Shown here in pieces: positions 7,591 through 14,778 of a stretch of 16,777 nucleotides of DNA. How positions within the stretch are numbered: the first letter of the stretch is position 1; the number at the start of each line of letters is the position of its first letter. The notes beneath the pieces are model-generated. The model saw only the letters and a list, made by a program, of their open reading frames with translations, did not search any database and was not told the origin of the DNA. The translations under genes and the position numbers were made by a program. Origin of the DNA: Candidatus Zixiibacteriota bacterium (lineage in GTDB: Bacteria; Zixibacteria; MSB-5A5; GN15; PGXB01); contig QNAH01000010.1 of assembly GCA_003641425.1 (NCBI GenBank), forward strand, positions 1-16,777, read 5' to 3'.

Positions 7591-8529
7591 TCAGATAATT
7601 TCATACTCATAAGCCGCCGTTATTTTCGAACCGCTTTCCAGAAAACGCCTGATATACTGACCGCAATTGCTGCCGATACGGTTTTCCTCGAGCTCGCCAA
7701 GGCTTATGATGACTTCAAAACCATAACCGTAAAGAGATTCTTTCAGTCGGCAGGTCTTCTCACATTCCTTATTTGCCATCGAGTTGACCAGTCCGTTATT
7801 TTCCGCGGTGATAGTCGGGTTGACCGGCGTAAACTTGACCACGAATATTTCGGGATCGAAAATCCGCGCGATTTTTTCCGGCGAAACCGGGCAATTTTCC
7901 GCGAGAGCGAAATTGAGGGCTATTTTTCTGTCACCGTAACAAAAATATTTTCGACCATATTCGGAAATTTCGCTCAGCGACCATTTCTTTATCGGTATCA
8001 GCTTATTTCTTACCTGCTCATCAGTCGAATGAATCGAAAATTGAAGCTGAAATCTTCCATCTGCATACAACCTGCTTTTTAAGTCGATAAGCCGTTCAAA
8101 AAATGCGTCAGTATTTCCCGGCGCTACCGATGAGATACACGGCATCAGTCCCGGGGCCTCGTACCTGCCCGGAAGTTCTTCGAGAACCGCCAGGACATTG
8201 TCGTTAAGCGACGGCTCCCCCATACGGGCGAACTGTATTTTGAATTTCGATACCGGAATCACCCTGTCGGTGTAACGCCGCGCAATCGGATAGTCAATCT
8301 GCTCAAAAATATCTTCGACAGAAATTTTACCCCGGTACCATCCGCCGGCATCGCACATGGCGCAACGCACCGGACAACCATACATGGTTGAGATTATCAG
8401 CACCCACTTCTCTTCACGCGGAAAAGGCGGTTGTAGCGATTCTACAAACTCGACATAATTGCCGGGAGCCGTTTCGGCCAGATATACACGGGCCAGCTCG
8501 TCATGGCCGGTACTGCCTGCTATATGCAT
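7591..8529 (-). CDS. RlmN/Cfr-like radical SAM protein, shortened
   Basis: Radical SAM enzyme. CX3CX2C is at Cys52, Cys56, Cys59 (YGCPVRCAMCDAGGWYRGK), the SAM-binding MGEP-type motif is in ARMGEPSLND, and a run like that of RlmN/Cfr follows (QFSIHSTDEQVRNKLIPIKK, KFTPVNP). It ends with GSNCGQYI, which lines up with the C-terminal ACGQL of RlmN, so Cys289 matches the methyl-carrying Cys355 of E. coli RlmN. Two differences stand out. At 312 residues it lacks most of the RlmN N-terminal RNA-binding part. The residue seven before the first cluster Cys is Ile45, where RlmN has Cys118. It is thus unlikely to be a normal A2503 methylase. The ATG overlaps the flavoprotein gene by 10 nt. Substrate unknown. 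Confidence 0.82.
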   Translation of the reverse strand: MHIAGSTGHDELARVYLAETAPGNYVEFVESLQPPFPREEKWVLIISTMYGCPVRCAMCDAGGWYRGKISVEDIFEQIDYPIARRYTDRVIPVSKFKIQFARMGEPSLNDNVLAVLEELPGRYEAPGLMPCISSVAPGNTDAFFERLIDLKSRLYADGRFQLQFSIHSTDEQVRNKLIPIKKWSLSEISEYGRKYFCYGDRKIALNFALAENCPVSPEKIARIFDPEIFVVKFTPVNPTITAENNGLVNSMANKECEKTCRLKESLYGYGFEVIISLGELEENRIGSNCGQYIRRFLESGSKITAAYEYEII

Positions 8530-9425
8530 TGCTTTCTTTCCTTAAGTTTTCGGAAAACCCGCATCGCCGCCATAAGGCCGTCGCCGACAGCGATTCCGAC
8601 CTGCCGGTAAATTCCGTTGGAAATATCACCGGCATAGTATAATCTTCCGCATTCAATTAAATCATTCTCATATCGACGAAACTCATCATCGATAAAATCA
8701 TCAGCCGGTTCGCGGCCGATGGCGGCGACAATGTAGTCTGCCTCAATTTGATATAATTCGCCCTCCCGCTCAAGACTCATTTCCAGCCTGCCCTCTGATG
8801 TCTCTACGACATCGCGTACTTCAGTGTTGCTCATTATCGATATGCGCCCCGATTTGTCAGCAAGATTTTTCAGTAGCGGGAGAGCCTGACTGCATTCGCT
8901 TCGATTAATAACGATCACATCATTTGCACGTGCGAGATTGACAGTATAATCCAGGCCGACATCACCGGCCCCGATTATAATTATGCGTTTTTCTGCAATA
9001 GACAGGAGGGGGTACACTTCGCTGAGTATTCGTTTATTAATTTGTTCGGGAAGTCTATTTACAAAGTTCGGCCTTATTGCCTTTGTCCCGGCGGCGACAA
9101 TGACAGCCCCCGCCCTGTAATTATTTATATCTGTTTGAAGAATAAATTGTTCACTGTCATGGTGGTAAGTCAATTTTTTTACACGCTGGAAAATCGGTAA
9201 TACACCCGCTTTTCTCAACTGCTTTTGCATGATACCGGCCAGCTCGATCCCGGAGATACCATCGGGAAAACCGGGATAATTTTCAATCTTCCAGGCATTG
9301 CGTACCAGCCCGCCTGCCTGATCCGATTCGAAAAGAAACGGCTCCAAACCGTATCTCTTTAGCTGAACGGCGGATGCAATACCGGTCGGCCCGGCGCCGA
9401 TTATGGCGACTTTTTCGCAGGTCAT
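8520..9425 (-). CDS. Thioredoxin-reductase-like FAD/NAD(P)H oxidoreductase without redox CxxC
   Basis: Two-dinucleotide-binding-domain flavoprotein of 301 residues, the length of a thioredoxin reductase. FAD site GAGPTG near residues 10-15, NAD(P) site GAGDVG near 151-156, and the C-terminal FAD motif AGDISN...RQVGIAVGDGLMAA. The region just before the NAD(P) site, where thioredoxin reductases carry CATCDG, reads RILSEVYPLLSIAEKR and has no cysteine. It therefore cannot do dithiol chemistry at that site and resembles ferredoxin/flavodoxin-NAD(P)H reductases of the same fold. Its ATG shares ATGA with the stop of the upstream hydrolase, and its end overlaps the radical SAM gene, so a role as electron supplier to that enzyme is a reasonable inference. 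Confidence 0.85.
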   Translation of the reverse strand: MTCEKVAIIGAGPTGIASAVQLKRYGLEPFLFESDQAGGLVRNAWKIENYPGFPDGISGIELAGIMQKQLRKAGVLPIFQRVKKLTYHHDSEQFILQTDINNYRAGAVIVAAGTKAIRPNFVNRLPEQINKRILSEVYPLLSIAEKRIIIIGAGDVGLDYTVNLARANDVIVINRSECSQALPLLKNLADKSGRISIMSNTEVRDVVETSEGRLEMSLEREGELYQIEADYIVAAIGREPADDFIDDEFRRYENDLIECGRLYYAGDISNGIYRQVGIAVGDGLMAAMRVFRKLKERKQCI

Positions 9426-9961
9426 GTTCGGCTTTCCAATTGCTCTATTATCTCCGATGTCAGCACCGGGACGGCAAAACCATGCGACAAATTAAGCAAT
9501 GCCGCCAGATGAAATTGCTCGTTGTATGATGCGGTTCCATCGACTGCAAAGAAAACCTCGAAACCGCGCATGAAAGCAGAACGGGCGGTACTCTCGCAAC
9601 AGAGATGCGTCAGTACTCCGGTAATTATTAGTTGGCTTATACCCTGCTTTTTCAACAACTGTTCCAGACCGGTATCGAGAAAAGCATCATACTGCTCTTT
9701 TGTAATTATTGTCGCCTTATCGCATTTTAGATCGTTGCTTATTTGCGATAACGGGTTGTCGGCGGTAATAAGATCGCCCCACCACCGATCCATCCGCTTC
9801 GCCCCCTCTTTGGTATTGATATGCCGGGTTTGAACCACCGGGATATTTCTGCCGAGGCAACAATCCTGTAATGCTTTTATTTTCTGAGTAATGGCCGGGC
9901 CGCTCTCGACATAGGCGTGCGAGACGGGATCGAGAAAGTATTTCTGCATATCGATGACCAT
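9422..9961 (-). CDS. Isochorismatase-fold cysteine hydrolase; true start probably upstream near 10069
   Basis: Cysteine hydrolase of the isochorismatase-like superfamily (amidases such as nicotinamidase, N-carbamoyl hydrolases). The catalytic triad is visible: Asp4 in MVIDMQKYF, a Lys in ITKEQYDAF, and the nucleophile Cys in GVLTHLCCESTARSAF, preceded by the usual cis-peptide region. The annotated ATG cuts off the first strand: the frame continues upstream without a stop to 10097-10099 and encodes LTIKAKSAAL directly before MVIDMQ, the expected strand, preceded by a helical segment (IDRIAKKYLASVSHF). There is no ATG, GTG or TTG in that extension; ATT at 10069-10067, 4 nt after a strong GGGGGAG, is the best candidate. 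First gene of a three-gene overlapping operon. The substrate cannot be told from sequence. Confidence 0.85.
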   Translation of the reverse strand: MVIDMQKYFLDPVSHAYVESGPAITQKIKALQDCCLGRNIPVVQTRHINTKEGAKRMDRWWGDLITADNPLSQISNDLKCDKATIITKEQYDAFLDTGLEQLLKKQGISQLIITGVLTHLCCESTARSAFMRGFEVFFAVDGTASYNEQFHLAALLNLSHGFAVPVLTSEIIEQLESRT

Positions 9962-10066
9962 CAGGGCGGCGCTTTTCGCCTTTATTGTCAGGTTGTGATG
10001 ATCCCTGAAATGGCTGACCGAGGCCAGATACTTTTTGGCGATCCTGTCGATGTTTTTTAAAGTATA

Positions 10067-10080
10067 AATTGCTCTCCCCC
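10067..10080 (-). promoter_or_regulatory. Strong ribosome-binding site followed by ATT, candidate start of the hydrolase
   Basis: The minus strand reads GGGGGAGAG, then CA, then ATT in the hydrolase frame. The purine-rich site is the strongest in the gap, and no canonical start codon follows it in frame until the internal ATG at 9961, more than 100 nt away. Confidence 0.4.
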
Positions 10081-10107
10081 GTTTTATCGGATGATATTAA
10101 TGAATTG

Positions 10108-10137
10108 AAGATACAACAATAAGGGGGGAAATATCAA
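10108..10137 (-). promoter_or_regulatory. Possible promoter of the hydrolase-flavoprotein-radical SAM operon
   Basis: Minus strand TTGATA (10137-10132), 18 nt, TATCTT (10113-10108). Start expected near 10101, just before the GGGGGAG site. The -10 box is only 4/6, so read-through from the upstream radical SAM gene is equally possible. Confidence 0.3.
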
Positions 10138-10161
10138 GACCCGGTAATAAAATTATTGCAA

Positions 10162-11181
10162 TCATCCTATCATCAGCTTGGCACAGTTACTGCAGCATTG
10201 CTTCGCCTTCATCGACGCAAAAGAATCACGGAAATCCCTGTATTCACTACTTCGCCATATAGCTGACAGCGATCTGTTGCGGATATTGCCGAAGGTCGTC
10301 TTCTTATATGACATATTTCCCCCGGCTATGATGCCCTGTTTAGTATCGACCGGAATATTGGTAAAAACACATGGTGAAATCTCACCGTCGGAAGATACAA
10401 ATAGCGAGTGATCGACACTCTCGGTGCAGATAAACCGTCGATGACCCGGCCTGACCAGCCCGTAATGGACTTCGACATTATATTTCGCGGCCCGCCTGAC
10501 AATGTTATCCAGATGACCGGTTATTTCATCATACTCGGCCTTATCATGCGGGATTATCGCCTCGTTTGCGAGGTCATCGGATGGCACAAAATCGAGTGTA
10601 CTGATAACCACCTGGTCGATTCCCTGTCCCCTGACCAGATCAGGAAGTTTTTTGATCTCATCGAGACCCGATTTTAAAAGCAGGTAAGCAATATGCACCG
10701 CCGGGACGGCGCGGCCATACCTCTTTTTTAGATCGTTGATTTCGTTAATATTGTCGAGGACTGTATCGAGCCGGGTACCCCGGCGAGTAAGATCGTTTTG
10801 TGGACCGGTTCCGGCCAGCGAGAAAGCGATTAAATTGATTCCGCTGTCGAGCAGTTGCTTTATTTTTTCGGAGTCCAGAAGCATACCATTGGTCGAGGTG
10901 CCGACCCGGCAACCCGCCTTTTTTGCAATAGCGGCCATCTCGAAAAAAAGCGGGTTCAGAAACGGCTCGCCCCACCCCTGAAGATAAACAAGTTTTGTTT
11001 TTTGAAAAGCCGGGATTAGCTTCCGGTAAGTTTCCAGCGACATCAGGCGTTCCACCCAATTGTCTTTATAGATACTGTGCGGGCAGTAGATGCAGTCGGC
11101 GTTGCAAAACGAGCTTACCTCCACCTGTATCCAGCGAAAAACAGGAAGTCGGAGAAACTGTATGAAATCGAACAGACCCAT
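10162..11181 (-). CDS. Radical SAM protein with SPASM/twitch-like C-terminus
   Basis: Radical SAM enzyme of 339 residues. The cluster motif CX3CX2C is at Cys26, Cys30, Cys33 (SSFCNADCIYCPH). The Gly-rich SAM motif is in YLQGWGEPFLNP and the strand TSTNGMLL is typical of the MoaA/PqqE/SPASM branch. The C-terminus holds Cys252, Cys271, Cys329/330 and Cys333 (ISPCVF, QCCSNCAK), enough for one auxiliary iron-sulphur cluster. Such proteins modify peptides or small substrates; no precursor peptide is seen nearby. No Shine-Dalgarno precedes the ATG, and a promoter sits so close that the mRNA may be leaderless. It lies 92 nt upstream of the hydrolase operon on the same strand and may act in the same pathway. 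Confidence 0.85.
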   Translation of the reverse strand: MGLFDFIQFLRLPVFRWIQVEVSSFCNADCIYCPHSIYKDNWVERLMSLETYRKLIPAFQKTKLVYLQGWGEPFLNPLFFEMAAIAKKAGCRVGTSTNGMLLDSEKIKQLLDSGINLIAFSLAGTGPQNDLTRRGTRLDTVLDNINEINDLKKRYGRAVPAVHIAYLLLKSGLDEIKKLPDLVRGQGIDQVVISTLDFVPSDDLANEAIIPHDKAEYDEITGHLDNIVRRAAKYNVEVHYGLVRPGHRRFICTESVDHSLFVSSDGEISPCVFTNIPVDTKQGIIAGGNMSYKKTTFGNIRNRSLSAIWRSSEYRDFRDSFASMKAKQCCSNCAKLMIG

Positions 11182-11188
11182 AGTAAGT

Positions 11189-11216
11189 AATATATGGGAA
11201 AAACGAGACGTGGCAA
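11189..11216 (-). promoter_or_regulatory. Promoter of the radical SAM/SPASM gene, placed for a leaderless mRNA
   Basis: Minus strand TTGCCA (11216-11211), 16 nt, TATATT (11194-11189). Each box is 5/6 to consensus. Only seven bases separate the -10 box from the ATG at 11181, so transcription would begin at or within a base or two of the start codon. Confidence 0.5.
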
Positions 11217-11255
11217 GAGGGTGATATTATTAACGTTAAGATGCTTGAATAATTT

Positions 11256-11285
11256 AAGGGCCGGCAAACCCATGTGCCGGCCCTT
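11256..11285 (-). terminator. Perfect 11-bp hairpin after the metallophosphoesterase gene
   Basis: AAGGGCCGGCA (11256-11266) pairs exactly with TGCCGGCCCTT (11275-11285) around an 8-nt loop. It lies 50 nt after the stop of the phosphoesterase gene. On the minus strand it is followed by AAATTATTC rather than a T-run, so it may be a weak terminator or a 3'-end stabilising hairpin. Confidence 0.6.
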
Positions 11286-11336
11286 GCCCATCAGAAAAAA
11301 TTTGGCGATCTGCAATCGGCGGTCATCGAATCCTGC

Positions 11337-13100
11337 CTATCGCATTATCAGATGACCGTAGGTATGCGGATCATACTCGATCGGTGTCTGCCAATCAGCA
11401 TTGCCCAGACGCGGCTGTTTGCGGCAGAAATTGAGACGCATCTTCCGGCCCTGCTCCATTGTCAGCCCGAACTGCTTAAGAGGTATCTTGATCTCGATGA
11501 CCCAGAAATCATCATGCCTTTTGGATTTTATTTCATATTCGCCGTTCCATTCGAGCGATCCCTCAAGGAAACCGTTTTCATCAAGCCAGTACTGAACATC
11601 ATAGGCAATCCCGGAGGGATTGAAATAAATCTGATAAAAAGTATCGAGCACAAAATCGGGGGCGATAAAATACCCCACACAATCATCGCGGTACACCGGG
11701 CCGTCACGTCTGTCCGCAACCGACGACATCGAATCGATCATATTATCGGTGCATTTGGCGGCCAGATAAAGATTGTCCTTATCATAGGCGAAATAAAATT
11801 CAGCCGGTTCGGCGTCTGACGCGTTGCCGCCCCGTCCGAAAAGACCGGTCTCCCCGTTTTGCCAGCATTTTTCTTTCAATTCGCCGTCGATTTTTATTTT
11901 CTTCTCAGCCGGATTACAAACCGCCAGCCGGGCCGGGTAGAGCTGCCTTTCAGCGGTGACAGTTTTATTTTCGGCGTAGTTGAAATTCGCCTCAGCACTT
12001 GGCGCCGGGAACAGATGGCCGTCACAGGCGACTTCGAAAAAAACCGTATCAGTCGCCCTGCCCGCCACCATCACCGGCATTTCAGCAGGCTCCACACTCC
12101 AGCCATCGGGAATCTCCCATCGGACGGTGTCATCAAAAGTGACCGGGCTGAGAGAGTTGTCGATTATCGCCCCCACCCTGGAACCGGCGACTGTCATATT
12201 CTCGCCGACCATAGGCTGATTGGCGAAAGCCAGTCCCCTGTTTCGAAGCGGCCTGAATATCTTGCGCTCTTCGGCGGTGATATTATCCCAGGTCAGGATG
12301 GCGTCCTTTTTGATCGGGACAATATGAATTCCTTCGTCGTCGATTGTCACCCATACAAAATGATACATCAGGCCGGTCGGTGACATCTGCGTCCCGCCGC
12401 CCGAGCTTCCGACGCCGGTGTATTTGATACCGTCATACTCGCCTGAAAAATATTCGTGATAATGCCCGGTAAAAACTGCATCGACACCATATTTGACAAA
12501 CAGGCTGTGAAGCGAATCCGGTTTATTCTCGGCGATACCGTCATACCAGAAAGGCTTGTGCATCAACACCAGAGTATATCGGGCTGATTGATTTTTTTCC
12601 AGATCGTCGATCAGCCAGTTTACCTGCTCGGCCTGTTCGCTGAGGAAATCATTGAATTCCCAGCGGCTGTTGTCCAGCAGGATAATATGAATTCCCATCT
12701 GATCGACAGAACGGTACGGATTTCCGTAGCGATGTCGATACATTTGCTCCGAGTAGTCGTTCCAGATATCATTGTTGCCGGCAGGGCCATAAACGGGAGC
12801 TGTTATCGGAGAAAAAAGCGAATCCAGCTCCTGCCAGTGGCCCATAATCGCCACGCTGTCATCGATTGTTTCATCGATTATATCGCCGACATGAAGGACA
12901 AAATCAGGCCTGAGCCGGGATGCCTGCTCGACCGCAGGACCGAATATACCGGGGACTTCGCCGGCCGTCCTGTCACCGATGACGGCGATTCTTATCGACG
13001 AGTCGCCCTGCGCAATCGCGCAACCAAGAAGTAATAACCCGATTATCAGGACAACCGGATTATTTTTGGAAAATTTTGATTCAGACGGTTTTCTCCGCAT
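11337..13100 (-). CDS. Exported metallophosphoesterase with C-terminal CBM9-like domain
   Basis: 587 residues in three parts. (1) Signal: KNNPVVLIIGLLLLGCAIAQG, with Cys27 in a plausible lipobox (LLGC) or signal peptidase I cleavage after AIA. (2) Calcineurin-like phosphoesterase, about 36-270, with GDRTAG (Asp43), HVGDII (Asp73), GNND (109-111), MHKPFW and GHYHEYF as the metal ligands; the His of the usual DxH is Thr. A linker of beta-rich sequence follows. (3) About 395-587 resembles carbohydrate-binding module family 9 (KIDGELKEKCW, AYDKDNLYLAAKC, WVIEIKIPLKQFG). It probably acts on phosphoesters outside the inner membrane, possibly held on a glycan. GGAGGG lies 6 nt before the ATG. It has its own promoter and stands divergent to gdhA. 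Confidence 0.88.
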   Translation of the reverse strand: MRRKPSESKFSKNNPVVLIIGLLLLGCAIAQGDSSIRIAVIGDRTAGEVPGIFGPAVEQASRLRPDFVLHVGDIIDETIDDSVAIMGHWQELDSLFSPITAPVYGPAGNNDIWNDYSEQMYRHRYGNPYRSVDQMGIHIILLDNSRWEFNDFLSEQAEQVNWLIDDLEKNQSARYTLVLMHKPFWYDGIAENKPDSLHSLFVKYGVDAVFTGHYHEYFSGEYDGIKYTGVGSSGGGTQMSPTGLMYHFVWVTIDDEGIHIVPIKKDAILTWDNITAEERKIFRPLRNRGLAFANQPMVGENMTVAGSRVGAIIDNSLSPVTFDDTVRWEIPDGWSVEPAEMPVMVAGRATDTVFFEVACDGHLFPAPSAEANFNYAENKTVTAERQLYPARLAVCNPAEKKIKIDGELKEKCWQNGETGLFGRGGNASDAEPAEFYFAYDKDNLYLAAKCTDNMIDSMSSVADRRDGPVYRDDCVGYFIAPDFVLDTFYQIYFNPSGIAYDVQYWLDENGFLEGSLEWNGEYEIKSKRHDDFWVIEIKIPLKQFGLTMEQGRKMRLNFCRKQPRLGNADWQTPIEYDPHTYGHLIMR

Positions 13101-13201
13101 GGATCCCTCCTTGAAATAATGGTGATTTTTTGGAAAATAAAGAGTCCTGTTGATCTGAAAATCAAAGGCGGCCTTCTTTAATTTATTACTTGGAAACCGC
13201 T

Positions 13202-13229
13202 ATAATAAAAATAGCTGAACAAAAGTCAA
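13202..13229 (-). promoter_or_regulatory. Promoter of the metallophosphoesterase gene
   Basis: Minus strand TTGACT (13229-13224), 16 nt, TATTAT (13207-13202), each 5/6. The start is near 13195, giving a leader of about 95 nt. Confidence 0.55.
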
Positions 13230-13319
13230 TCACAAAATAAGTTTTTTTTCAAATACTACGGCGGCATAAAAAAATGCAATTTAAACGCACTTTTTTTGGC
13301 CGATTCTTGCCCAAAACTA

Positions 13320-13348
13320 TTGACATTGCAAATTATTTATAATACTTT
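13320..13348 (+). promoter_or_regulatory. gdhA promoter elements
   Basis: Perfect TTGACA (13320-13325) and, only 12 nt later, perfect TATAAT (13338-13343). That spacing is too short for one promoter. Either TTGACA works with TACTTT at 17 nt (13343-13348), or TATAAT works without a good -35 box, perhaps with an activator. The expected start is 13350-13355. Confidence 0.4.
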
Positions 13349-13353
13349 CTCAA

Positions 13354-13377
13354 AGTTTGTTAATATTTTCACAAACT
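13354..13377 (+). promoter_or_regulatory. Inverted repeat, candidate operator of gdhA
   Basis: AGTTTGT (13354-13360), 10 nt of AT-rich sequence, ACAAACT (13371-13377): exact 7-bp half sites of dimeric-repressor size. It covers or follows the predicted start point and ends about 20 nt before the AAGGAG site, so a bound protein would block transcription. The regulator is not in the window. Confidence 0.45.
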
Positions 13378-13409
13378 GGTTAATTCATATTTTTTAGCAA
13401 GGAGTTGAA

Positions 13410-14753
13410 ATGAACCAGTATCTTGAGTCCGTGATGGCCATGGTCAAGGCCAAAAACGCGGCAGAACCGGAATTCCACCAGGCAGTTCATGAGGTCCTGG
13501 AATCCCTGGGACCGGTCCTGGATAAGCACCCCGAATATGTGGAAGCAAAGATTGTCGAGCGTATTGTTGAGCCGGAGCGTGTTATTGTGTTCCGTGTTCC
13601 CTGGGTTGACGATTCAGGAAAGGTGCAGGTAAACCGCGGGTTCCGCGTGGAGTTTAACAGCGCCATTGGACCGTATAAAGGCGGTCTGCGTTTTCATCCC
13701 AGTGTAAACCTGGGTATTTTGAAGTTCCTCGGATTCGAACAGGTCTTTAAAAATTCATTGACCACACTTCCGATGGGCGGCGGCAAGGGAGGTTCCGATT
13801 TTGATCCCAAGGGAAAATCGGACAATGAAGTGATGCGTTTCTGCCAGAGCTTCATGACCGAACTGTATCGTCATATCGGCCCGAATACCGACGTTCCGGC
13901 CGGCGATATCGGAGTCGGCGGGCGCGAAATCGGATTCCTGTTTGGGCAGTACAAACGTATCCGTGATGCTTTCGAAGGCGTCCTGACCGGTAAAGGTATC
14001 AACTGGGGCGGCTCCCTGATTCGTCCGGAAGCGACCGGTTACGGCACGGTTTATTTTGCCGAAGAAGCGCTCAAGACCAGAGGTGAATCTTTCGCAGGCA
14101 AAAAAGTCTCCATTTCCGGTTCCGGAAATGTGGCCCAGTATGCTACCGAAAAAGTGATCGAGCTTGGCGGCAAGGTTGTCACCCTGTCCGACTCGAGCGG
14201 TTACATTGTCGATGAAGACGGTATCGACAGCGAAAAGCTGGCTTTCGTCTTCGATCTCAAAAATGTCAGACGCGGCCGGATTAAAGAATATGCCGAAAAA
14301 TTCCCGTCAGCCAAATACCACGAAGGTATCGGTGTCTGGAGTGTCCCGGTCGATGTCGCTCTTCCCTGCGCCACACAGAACGAGCTGAACGGCGAAGACG
14401 CCCGGACTCTTCTGAAAAACGGTTGCATCTGTGTCGCTGAGGGCGCCAATATGCCCAGCACACCGGAAGCGGTCGATATTTTTGTCGAGAAGAAGATTCT
14501 CTACGGCCCGGGCAAAGCGGCCAACGCCGGCGGCGTGGCGGTTTCAGGACTCGAGATGTCGCAGAACAGTCTTCGTCTCTCGTGGACGCGTGAAGAAGTT
14601 GACGAGCGGCTTCACAATATTATGATCTCGATTCATAAGGCTTGCAAAGAGACCTCCGAAGCATATGGTGATCCGGGCAACTATGTTATGGGCGCCAATA
14701 TCGCCGGCTTCATCAAAGTGGCTGACTCGATGCTTGATCAGGGCGTCGTTTAA
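13410..14753 (+). CDS. gdhA: NADP-type glutamate dehydrogenase
   Basis: Reductive amination of 2-oxoglutarate with ammonium and NADPH to glutamate (EC 1.4.1.4), cytoplasmic, hexameric in the family. 447 residues, the same length as E. coli GdhA. Substrate-site signature GPYKGGLRF (Lys90) and PMGGGKGGSDFDPKGKS with catalytic Lys126; GDIGVGGREIG follows. The coenzyme domain has SGSGNVAQYA and the following strand ends in SDSSG, as in NADP enzymes. The C-terminal helix region is intact. AAGGAG precedes the ATG by a normal distance. Monocistronic: it has its own promoter and operator-like repeat upstream and a strong terminator downstream. Confidence 0.97.
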   Translation: MNQYLESVMAMVKAKNAAEPEFHQAVHEVLESLGPVLDKHPEYVEAKIVERIVEPERVIVFRVPWVDDSGKVQVNRGFRVEFNSAIGPYKGGLRFHPSVNLGILKFLGFEQVFKNSLTTLPMGGGKGGSDFDPKGKSDNEVMRFCQSFMTELYRHIGPNTDVPAGDIGVGGREIGFLFGQYKRIRDAFEGVLTGKGINWGGSLIRPEATGYGTVYFAEEALKTRGESFAGKKVSISGSGNVAQYATEKVIELGGKVVTLSDSSGYIVDEDGIDSEKLAFVFDLKNVRRGRIKEYAEKFPSAKYHEGIGVWSVPVDVALPCATQNELNGEDARTLLKNGCICVAEGANMPSTPEAVDIFVEKKILYGPGKAANAGGVAVSGLEMSQNSLRLSWTREEVDERLHNIMISIHKACKETSEAYGDPGNYVMGANIAGFIKVADSMLDQGVV

Positions 14754-14778
14754 GCGGCTTCTGGTTTTTAAATATACT

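Larger units (their letters stand above)
13101..13409. promoter_or_regulatory. 309-nt divergent regulatory region between phosphoesterase gene and gdhA
   Basis: No open frame of note. It holds the phosphoesterase promoter (13202-13229, minus), an AT-rich stretch with T8 and A7 runs (13242-13275), the gdhA promoter elements (13320-13348) and an inverted repeat (13354-13377). Confidence 0.7.

Noticed and set aside
7516..8082. A 188-codon open frame on the plus strand
   Set aside because: It is antisense to the radical SAM gene with its CX3CX2C and NCGQ motifs. No motif or ribosome site is present in the plus frame.
7529..10138. 13-nt exact repeat GGGAAATATCAAG at 7529-7541 and 10126-10138, both before minus-strand genes
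   Set aside because: Chance level is similar, and the shared part is largely a TTGATA-type -35 box. It is mentioned only as promoter candidates.
11274..11819. A 181-codon open frame on the plus strand
   Set aside because: It lies opposite the CBM9-like domain of the phosphoesterase and begins in the hairpin. The composition is that of a shadow frame.
13297..13313. Possible sigma-54 promoter (TTGGC ... TTGC) before gdhA
   Set aside because: The GG and GC dinucleotides are 9 nt apart instead of the strict 10, and a sigma-70-like region lies just downstream.
13320..13343. TTGACA and TATAAT as one promoter
   Set aside because: Both boxes match perfectly but are only 12 nt apart, too close for one RNA polymerase contact. 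They are noted as separate elements.
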